This document shows, in pieces, positions 58,348 through 64,000 of a stretch of 64,000 nt of DNA. The notes beneath the pieces were generated by a model. It worked only from the letters and a program-made list of their open reading frames with translations, was not told the origin of the DNA and searched no databases. The translations under genes were made by a program, and so were the position numbers. The first letter of the stretch is position 1; each line of letters starts with the position of its first letter. Origin of the DNA: Streptomyces sp. SCSIO 75703 (GTDB lineage Bacteria; Actinomycetota; Actinomycetes; Streptomycetales; Streptomycetaceae); contig NZ_CP144555.1 in NCBI RefSeq assembly GCF_036607905.1, forward strand, positions 2,914,001 to 2,978,000, in the 5' to 3' direction.

Positions 58348-59777
58348 GAGTGTTCTCCCTCGGTGGCGCGGGCCGCTGCGGCCCGTGCCCAGGTGGTGCG
58401 GTACTCCTCGGCCCGGTCGGCGGACCAGCGGGGTTCGTAGACGGTGGCCGGCCGCCAGTCGCCGACGGCCTCCCGCAGGTCGAGCGCGGGGTCGAGGGCG
58501 CAGCGGGCCAGCGCGGCGGCGCCGAGCGGGGTGGCGTGGGCGTGGGGGTAGATGTCGATGGGGATCTGGGCGATGTCGGCCTGCGCCTGCATGAGCGCGG
58601 CGGAGTTGGTCAGCCCGCCGTCGGCGCGCAGCCGGCTCAGCGGCCGGCCGAGGTCGGCGGCGACCAGGGAGGTCAGCTCGGCGACCTGGGCGGCGATGCC
58701 CTGGAGCACGGCGAGGACGAGGTGTTCGCGCCGGGTGGCCAGGGTCATGCCGGTGAACGAGGCGGTGGCCTCCGGCGCCCACCAGGGCGCGGCGAGCCCG
58801 GCGAACGCGGGCACGCACAGCACGCCCTCGGCGTCGGCGGCGGCGAGCCGGTCGAGGTCGGTCGCGGCGGTGAGCAGGCCGAGGTCCTGGAGCCAGCGCA
58901 CCGCGGAGGCGACGGTGTAGACCTGCCCGTCCACGCAGTACGGGGTCCGCCCCGCCGCCCGCCAGGCCACCGAGGTGGTCAGGCCGGCGGAGGAGCGGAC
59001 CGGGTCGGTGCCGGTGTTGGCGAGCAGGAAGGCGCCGGTGCCGTAGGTGCACTTGGCGGTGCCGGGGTCGAGGCAGCCCTCGGCGATGAGGGCTGCCTGC
59101 TGGTCGACGATGAGGCCGGCCACCGGGATCTCGCCGCCGAAGGCCCGGGTGGTGCCGACGATCTCGTCCCCGGCGACGATGCGCGGCAGCCTCTCGTCGC
59201 CGAGGCCGAAGAGGCCGGCGAGGTCCGGGTCCCAGTCGGCGGTGTCCAGGTCGAGCAGGAGCGAGCGGCTGGCGGTGGCGGCGTCGGTGACGAACTCGCC
59301 GGTCAGATGGTGGACGAGCCAGGTGTCGGTGGTGGTGACGACGCCCTCGCGGGTGAGGTTGCGGCGCAGCCAGGCCATCTTGGGCGCGGAGAAGTACGGG
59401 TCGAGGACCAGGCCGGTGCGCCGGGCGATGTCCTCGGCGTGGCCGGCCAGGCCGGCGCAGACGCTCTCCGCGCGCCGGTCCTGCCAGACGATCGCCGGGG
59501 TCAGGGGGGTGCCGGTGGCGGGGTCCCAGGCGAGGACCGTCTCGCCCTGGTTGGCCAGGGCGACGCAGTCGATCGGCCGGCCGGCCTCGGCGACGGCGCG
59601 GCGGCCGGCGTCGAGGACGGAGGCGAGGAGTTCGCGCGGGTCCTGCTCGACGGCACCCCCGGGGAGGTAGGCGGGGCGGATGGACTCCTCGGCGATGGCG
59701 ACGGTGCCCCCGGCGTCGTCCACGACGATGGCCTTCGTACCCGAAGTGCCCTGGTCGATGGCGAGGATCGTGGTCAT
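58344..59777 (-). CDS. FGGY-family kinase, glycerol-kinase-like with altered substrate site
   Basis: 477-residue sugar/polyol kinase. N-terminal phosphate loop ILAIDQGTSGTKAIVVD, then IVWQDRRAE, DPYFSAPKMAW (Tyr128), GLIVDQQAAL (Asp225, Gln226) and the C-terminal LRADGGLTNSAALMQAQADI. The sites of GlpK residues Tyr135 and Asp245/Gln246 are kept, but the NQRET motif that gives Arg83 and Glu84 reads NQGET (residues 76-80), so the glycerol-binding Arg is Gly. Substrate may therefore differ from glycerol. ATG 59777 overlaps the permease stop. Confidence 0.82.
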   Translation of the reverse strand: MTTILAIDQGTSGTKAIVVDDAGGTVAIAEESIRPAYLPGGAVEQDPRELLASVLDAGRRAVAEAGRPIDCVALANQGETVLAWDPATGTPLTPAIVWQDRRAESVCAGLAGHAEDIARRTGLVLDPYFSAPKMAWLRRNLTREGVVTTTDTWLVHHLTGEFVTDAATASRSLLLDLDTADWDPDLAGLFGLGDERLPRIVAGDEIVGTTRAFGGEIPVAGLIVDQQAALIAEGCLDPGTAKCTYGTGAFLLANTGTDPVRSSAGLTTSVAWRAAGRTPYCVDGQVYTVASAVRWLQDLGLLTAATDLDRLAAADAEGVLCVPAFAGLAAPWWAPEATASFTGMTLATRREHLVLAVLQGIAAQVAELTSLVAADLGRPLSRLRADGGLTNSAALMQAQADIAQIPIDIYPHAHATPLGAAALARCALDPALDLREAVGDWRPATVYEPRWSADRAEEYRTTWARAAAARATEGEHS

Positions 59778-61342
59778 CGCTGCGGTCCTCCCGGTGCGGT
59801 GTCGGCGGTGCCGGCGGTGGCGGGGGCGGCCGGCGCGCCCGTGGCCTCGGTGTCCGCGTCGTCCAGCGCCCGGTCGACGTCGGCCAGGTCCGGCATGGTC
59901 AGCCCGGCGCGTCCGCGGCGGACGAGCAGCCCGGTGAAGTAGACCGCGCCGATGCCGAAGAGCACCAGGACGTAGATCCAGGGGGCGCGGAAGGACGCGT
60001 CGCGGAAGATCAGCAGCTCGTAGACGAGCCAGATGCCGGCGACGACGAGGACCGGGACCTCCCAGCGGCCCAGCGAGAAGCCCTGGGACGGGGGCAGCGA
60101 GCGCCGCTTGACCGCGTACATGGCGACGGTGCCGGCGTAGATCAGCGCGGGCAGCAGGGTGCCGGCCGAGAACAGCTCGAAGAGGGCGTCGGTGGAGCGG
60201 GAGAAGACCATGAGGATGATCTGCGCGATCAGCATCATGAAGACGGAGGCGTTGAGCGGGGTCGCGGTGCGCCGGTGGACGCGGCGCAGCAGGCGCCAGC
60301 CGGGGAAGCGCTCGTCGCGGGACATCGCGTACACCAGGCGGGTGCCGCTCAGGGTGATCACGAGGCCGCAGGAGAAGATCGAGACGACCACGAGGACGAG
60401 CAGGATCTTGCCGACGACGGAGCCCAGCACGGCGGTGATCACGGTGGCCACGGGGGTCGCGGAGGAGGCGACGCCGTCGATGCGGCCGGCCGCCGCGGTG
60501 ACCGCGACGAGGAAGAGGAAGCCGAGGACGCCGAGGGAGATGACGGCCTGGACCATGGCCTTGGGGATGACCCGGGCCGGGTTCTTGGTCTCCTCGGCGA
60601 GGTTGGCCGCCGACTCGAAGCCGACGATGGTGAAGGCGCCCAGCAGGAAGGCCATGGCGAAGGGGCCGGCCTCGGTGGCGCCGCCCAGCGCGTAGTAGCC
60701 GCTCTCGGGGATCGTGGCGGTGTCGAAGAGGTGGGCGAAGTCCAGCTTGCCGGTGAAGGCGCCGACCGCGAACAGCAGCACGGTCAGGGTGATCATGCCG
60801 ATGAGCTGCACGGTCACGGCGACCTTGTTGACCCGGTGGGTGGTGCGGGTGGAGGCGGCGACCAGGATCGCCTGGAGCAGGACGACCGCGGCCGTGATCA
60901 CCCAGGCGTTCTGGGTGGTGCCGACGTAGCGGAACAGTTCGGGCAGGATCGTGGAGGCGATCGTGTAGTCCACGGCGACGAGGACCACGCCGAGGAAGGC
61001 GAACGAGATCCAGCCCATGATCCAGCCCCAGACGGGGCCGAGGATCCGCGACACCCACTGGTACGAGTAGCCGCTGATGGGGATGCGGGCCGCGAGGGCG
61101 CCGAAGACGAGGGCGATGGAGAGCTGCCCGATCACGGTGATCGGCCAGGCCCAGATGCCCCGGGGTCCGGAGGTGGCGAGCACCGAGCCGTACGCGGTGA
61201 AGATGCCGGTGGCGATGGAGACGAAGCCGAACGCCACCGAGAAGGAGGCGTACCAGCCCAGTTCGCGGGCCATTCCCTGCCGGGGCCCGGCGTCGTGGCC
61301 GTCGGCTCTCGCGCCCCGGGGACCTGTGTCTGCGTGTGCCAT
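59774..61342 (-). CDS. APC-family amino acid/amine permease
   Basis: 522-residue transporter of twelve or more helices. Marks of the APC superfamily: the N-terminal SVAFGFVSIATGIFTAYG with GPRGIWAWPI, and the conserved GFESAANLAEETKNPARVIPKA (residues ~253-274). Closest in style to the GABA/amine/ethanolamine-type permeases. First gene of the operon APC-kinase-GlpA-like-GlpB-like, all joined by ATGA overlaps. Its presence with a polyol kinase is unusual. Confidence 0.85.
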   Translation of the reverse strand: MAHADTGPRGARADGHDAGPRQGMARELGWYASFSVAFGFVSIATGIFTAYGSVLATSGPRGIWAWPITVIGQLSIALVFGALAARIPISGYSYQWVSRILGPVWGWIMGWISFAFLGVVLVAVDYTIASTILPELFRYVGTTQNAWVITAAVVLLQAILVAASTRTTHRVNKVAVTVQLIGMITLTVLLFAVGAFTGKLDFAHLFDTATIPESGYYALGGATEAGPFAMAFLLGAFTIVGFESAANLAEETKNPARVIPKAMVQAVISLGVLGFLFLVAVTAAAGRIDGVASSATPVATVITAVLGSVVGKILLVLVVVSIFSCGLVITLSGTRLVYAMSRDERFPGWRLLRRVHRRTATPLNASVFMMLIAQIILMVFSRSTDALFELFSAGTLLPALIYAGTVAMYAVKRRSLPPSQGFSLGRWEVPVLVVAGIWLVYELLIFRDASFRAPWIYVLVLFGIGAVYFTGLLVRRGRAGLTMPDLADVDRALDDADTEATGAPAAPATAGTADTAPGGPQR

Positions 61343-61518
61343 GACTTTCCCTGCTTCGAGTGTCCCCCCGTCAGCGGGGGCCGGTGGATGGGAGGAACGG
61401 GACGGGCCGGCGCGCAGGCACGCACCGTACGGGGTCTGCCGGGGCCTGTCTGCCGGTGGCGGCGGGCGGGGCGGGGGTCCGCCGTCCGCGGTCTCCCGGG
61501 ACCGGGCGCCTCGCCGCC

Positions 61519-61545
61519 TGACCGTTGCTGTGGATTATTGACCGT
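61519..61545. promoter_or_regulatory. TGACCGT direct repeats, 20 bp apart
   Basis: TGACCGTTGCT from 61519 and TGACCGTGCTT from 61539, start to start 20 bp (two helical turns). They lie just downstream of the candidate operon -10, a good place for repression by the neighbouring DeoR-type regulator. Confidence 0.45.
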
Positions 61546-61556
61546 GCTTTCCTGGA

Positions 61557-61585
61557 AGTGTGGACCCTTGCCCGTATGTCGTCAA
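61557..61585 (-). promoter_or_regulatory. Candidate promoter of the permease operon
   Basis: TTGACG (61580-61585, minus strand) and CACACT (61557-61562) with a 17-base spacer; the -35 is good, the -10 only partial. Confidence 0.4.
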
Positions 61586-61800
61586 GAGTTCGCACGCGGG
61601 TCTCCTCTCGGTCACGGCGGGGCGAACCGGACGTGCGGGGCATCGCCAGAGGTCGGGGACGCCCGAAGGCGGTCTCGGCACGCGGCGGACGGGCCGGTCC
61701 CGCCCACCCACGGGAGCGGACGGCGGCCGGCCATCGCCCCCGGCGCCGTAGAATGCAGTCACCGATCCACAGAAACGGTCACAGCGAAGGGGGTGGGCGC

Positions 61801-62562
61801 GTGCTCGCCGCCGAGCGTCACCGCAGGATCGTCGCCGAGATCGCCCGGTCGAAGTTCGTCACCACGGACGACCTCACCACGCTGCTGGGCGTCTCCCACG
61901 AAACGGTACGCCGCGACCTCGCCCTGCTGGAGCGCAGCGGCGAGCTGACCCGCGTGCACGGCGGCGCCACCAGCACGCAGGCGCCGGTCGGCGAGGAGGC
62001 GTCCTTCACCGAGCGCAGCGGCACCCTCGCGGCGGAGAAGCAGGCCATCGGCCGGGCGGCGGCGGCCCTCGTCGAGCCGGGGCAGACCCTCGTGATCGAC
62101 GTCGGCACCACCGCGCTGGAGGTGGCCCGCGCGCTCCCCGCCGACCACACCGGCGTCATCGCCACGCCCTCGCTGCTGGTGGCCGCGGAGGTCAGCACCC
62201 GCCCGCGCGTGGAGGTGCTGGTCAGCGGCGGCCGGCTCCGGGCCGGCGACCTGGCCTGCTCCAACGCCCAGACCGTGGAGTTCTTCCGGAACCTGCGCGC
62301 GGACGCGGTCTTCCTCGGCTCGGGCGGCATCGCCCCCTACGGGCTGACCGACTTCCACGTCGACGAGGTCGCCACCAAACGCGCCATGCTGGCCAACGCC
62401 TCCCGCCGGTGCGTCCTCGCCGACTCCAGCAAGTTCGGCCGTACCGCCGCGCACCGGGTGTGCGAGCTGGACGGCTTCGACACCCTCGTCACCGACACCG
62501 CCTGCCCGCCGGAGCTGGCCGAGGCGCTCGGCCGGGCCGGCGTGGACGTCGTCCTGGGCTGA
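61801..62562 (+). CDS. DeoR/GlpR-family transcriptional repressor
   Basis: 253-residue regulator: N-terminal helix-turn-helix ERHRRIVAEIARSKFVTTDDLTTLLGVSHETVRRDLALLE is the region (residues ~5-44), with the DeoR signature, then the sugar-phosphate-sensing domain with LVIDVGTTALEVARAL, VSGGRLRAGDLACSNAQ and the FLGSGGIAPYGLTDFHVDE loop. GTG at 61801 preceded by GAAGGGGG; an ATG at 61753 would add 16 unlikely residues. Divergent from the permease operon, its likely target; the inducer is probably a phosphorylated intermediate. Confidence 0.88.
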   Translation: MLAAERHRRIVAEIARSKFVTTDDLTTLLGVSHETVRRDLALLERSGELTRVHGGATSTQAPVGEEASFTERSGTLAAEKQAIGRAAAALVEPGQTLVIDVGTTALEVARALPADHTGVIATPSLLVAAEVSTRPRVEVLVSGGRLRAGDLACSNAQTVEFFRNLRADAVFLGSGGIAPYGLTDFHVDEVATKRAMLANASRRCVLADSSKFGRTAAHRVCELDGFDTLVTDTACPPELAEALGRAGVDVVLG

Positions 62563-62702
62563 CCCGCGCGGACCCGCGCCCGGGGCCGGCCCGCGCCCTC
62601 CCCCGCCCCGCGGACGCCTGCTCACGCCACCCGCCCGCGCCGGTGCCCCGCCGTCTCACCGGGGCGCCCGGCACCCGCCTGCCCGGCGCTCGCCGGAAGC
62701 CG

Positions 62703-62743
62703 ATCGGAAGCGCATCGGAAGCGCATCGGAAGCGCATCGGAAG
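62703..62743. repeat. Tandem 11-mer ATCGGAAGCGC
   Basis: Three exact copies of ATCGGAAGCGC (62703-62735) and a partial fourth (62736-62743). Period 11 bp. No function known. Confidence 0.75.
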
Positions 62744-63026
62744 TCCGGAAATCTGGTTTCGGAAGCGCTCTCCCTGGTCGTACCGGGCGACGCACATGGC
62801 ACACACGGCCCGCTCGGGCCGGCCGGCCTCCCGGCCACCGCCGGGCCCGGCCACCGCCGGACCCGCACCGGGGGCCCGGACGGTCCGGGCCCGAACGGCC
62901 CGCGCCCCTTCGGGCCGACGGGGGCCGCCATGGCGCCGAACGGCGCACACCGCACCGCGCGGACGGACGCCCGATCTACTCCATGGAGGCGAAATTCCCT
63001 GGAGTCCCCTGTGCGCATCCGCCGAT

Positions 63027-63059
63027 GATCTTCCTTTGCACTACGTTTCGGTGAAGATC
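63027..63059. promoter_or_regulatory. GATCTTC/GAAGATC dyad before glpF
   Basis: Arms GATCTTC (63027-63033) and GAAGATC (63053-63059), 19-base centre, 38 bases before the start codon. With the ACTCCA...TGGAGT repeat at 62978-63004 it may form an operator array; regulator unknown. Confidence 0.4.
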
Positions 63060-63096
63060 GCCAAATTCGCGGTCCATACCGATACGAGGAGGCCCG

Positions 63097-63990
63097 GTGG
63101 CGGCACGCGTTGTTCGTCGACGAGGTATTCGACGAGATCATCTCGGCGGCGAAATGATCGCCGAGTTCCTCGGGACGTTCGTCCTGATTCTCTTCGGCGT
63201 CGGATCGGTGGCCGTCGCGGTCGCCGGTCTGCCCGGTTCGGGCCGCCAGGTCGGGGAGTTCGGACCGGCCAACTGGCTGATCATCGCCTGGGGCTGGGGC
63301 CTGGCGGTGGTCTTCGGCGTCTACGTCGCCGGCGGCATCAGCGGCGCCCATCTCAACCCCGCGGTGACCCTCGCCTTCGCCGTACGGCGGCAATTCCCGC
63401 TGCGGAAGATCCTGCCGTACTGGTTCGCCCAGCTCGTGGGCGCCTTCACCGCCGCCGCCGTGGTCTATTCGAGTTACCGGTGGGCCATCGACGCGGCCAT
63501 CGCCAAATCCGGCGCACCACGCGACCAGTCACTGGCGACATACTCGATCTTCGCCACGTTCCCGGCCGAGTATTTCGGCAATTCCTGGTGGGGACCACTG
63601 CTCGACCAGATCATCGGCACCGGACTCCTGCTGCTGCTGATCTGCGCGCTCACCGACACCCGCAACACGGCCCCGATGTCCAACCTCGGCCCGTTCCTCA
63701 TCGGTCTGGTGGTCGTCGCGATCGGCCTGGCCTTCGGCACCAACGCCGGGTACGCGATCAACCCCGCCCGCGACTTCGGCCCGCGCCTGTTCACCTTCAT
63801 GGAGGGCTGGGGCGACATCGCGCTGCCAGGCACCTTCCAGTGGTTCAGCGGCTACTGGTGGATCCCCATCGTCGGCCCGCTCATCGGCGGCGTCATCGGC
63901 GCCCTCGTCTACGACGCGCTCATCACGCCGATGGTCCGGATGCTGCACGGGGAGCGGGAAGAGGGTCCCGCCACCGAAGAACCCTCGTAG
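63097..63990 (+). CDS. glpF: Aquaglyceroporin, MIP family (glycerol uptake facilitator)
   Basis: 297-residue channel of six helices and two half-helices. First NPA motif in SGAHLNPAVTLAF (residues ~85-97), second in YAINPARDFGPRLF (~224-237); Asp after the second NPA Arg and the Trp-rich WGWGLAVV helix indicate a glycerol-conducting type. GTG at 63097 has a strong GAGGAGG; the basic first 19 residues are odd for a MIP and ATG at 63154 is possible. Nearness to the kinase/GlpA-like operon suggests entry of a small polyol for it; other glp genes may follow beyond the window. Confidence 0.9.
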   Translation: MAARVVRRRGIRRDHLGGEMIAEFLGTFVLILFGVGSVAVAVAGLPGSGRQVGEFGPANWLIIAWGWGLAVVFGVYVAGGISGAHLNPAVTLAFAVRRQFPLRKILPYWFAQLVGAFTAAAVVYSSYRWAIDAAIAKSGAPRDQSLATYSIFATFPAEYFGNSWWGPLLDQIIGTGLLLLLICALTDTRNTAPMSNLGPFLIGLVVVAIGLAFGTNAGYAINPARDFGPRLFTFMEGWGDIALPGTFQWFSGYWWIPIVGPLIGGVIGALVYDALITPMVRMLHGEREEGPATEEPS

Positions 63991-64000
63991 GCCCGGCGGC

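Larger units (their letters stand above)
61343..61800. other. Control region between the permease operon and the DeoR gene
   Basis: 458 bases without a credible gene. It contains TGACCGT direct repeats (61519-61545) and a possible promoter towards the operon at 61557-61585, giving a ~210-base leader. Confidence 0.5.
62563..63096. other. Long gap before the glpF-type gene
   Basis: 534 bases without a gene. It contains an 11-bp tandem repeat (62703-62743), GGCCCGG-rich simple sequence (~62800-62930), a CTCCATGGAG palindrome (62979-62988) and a GATCTTC/GAAGATC dyad (63027-63059) close to the ribosome site. Confidence 0.5.

Noticed and set aside
62703..62743. 11-mer tandem as an attachment or origin iteron
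   Set aside because: Only three and a half copies, no integrase, rep gene or plasmid feature near.

Overview
The window is very GC-rich DNA (about 73% by eye) with strong third-position G/C bias, many GTG starts, and neighbouring genes joined by 4-base ATGA/GTGA overlaps. Together with a 14-gene nuo operon, the futalosine menaquinone pathway, System II cytochrome c maturation genes and the general gene order, this points to a Streptomyces chromosome (core region). The order resembles, from memory, the S. coelicolor SCO44xx-SCO45xx neighbourhood; no alignment was run. No tRNA, rRNA, CRISPR array, insertion sequence or replication origin was seen.

Layout. 1-1225: 5' part of recQ, leaving the window at its left edge. 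1688-17726: nuoN to nuoA, all on the minus strand (respiratory complex I). A long control region at 17727-18667 holds a good Rex-type operator, three helically phased GTGATCT repeats and a strong 22-bp dyad. 18668-28503: secreted NlpC/P60 hydrolase, geranylgeranyl-reductase-like flavoprotein, GNAT acetyltransferase, menG, a degenerate amidohydrolase-like gene coupled to mqnC, prepilin peptidase, an Rpn-type nuclease-like protein, mqnA, a cold-shock protein and a SAM methyltransferase. 28650-34737: acyl-CoA synthetase, MaoC-like hydratase, and a DAACS symporter preceded by a cysteine-rich leader peptide, then small genes. 34821-39914: mqnE, an Lrp/AsnC regulator, and the UbiX/UbiA/UbiD set of late menaquinone synthesis. 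40014-43557: small membrane protein, a coupled TetR/MerR regulator pair, and a free-standing condensation-domain enzyme. 43628-51535: ccsB, resB, ccdA and a TlpA-type thioredoxin (cytochrome c maturation), a Tat lipoprotein deacetylase, a histidine phosphatase and hemL. 51884-52510: conserved hypothetical protein. 52560-53497: decayed DNA with pieces of an XRE/TPR regulator, an MFS transporter and an ArsO-like flavoprotein. 53494-55417: arsenic resistance (acr3, arsR, divergent arsC). 55610-63990: a GlpK-like/APC/two-flavoprotein operon with a DeoR regulator and a GlpF channel.

The largest part of the window is one functional theme. Complex I passes electrons to menaquinone, six of whose futalosine-pathway genes plus the final methyltransferase are here; cytochrome c maturation and haem precursor synthesis serve the downstream chain; and a Rex-like site links nuo to NADH/NAD+. 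The less ordinary parts are the cysteine-leader/symporter unit, the regulator pair with a lone condensation enzyme, the broken ars-flanking zone, and the right-hand operon, in which a glycerol-kinase-like enzyme has lost the arginine expected in the glycerol site and is coupled to an amino-acid-type permease.
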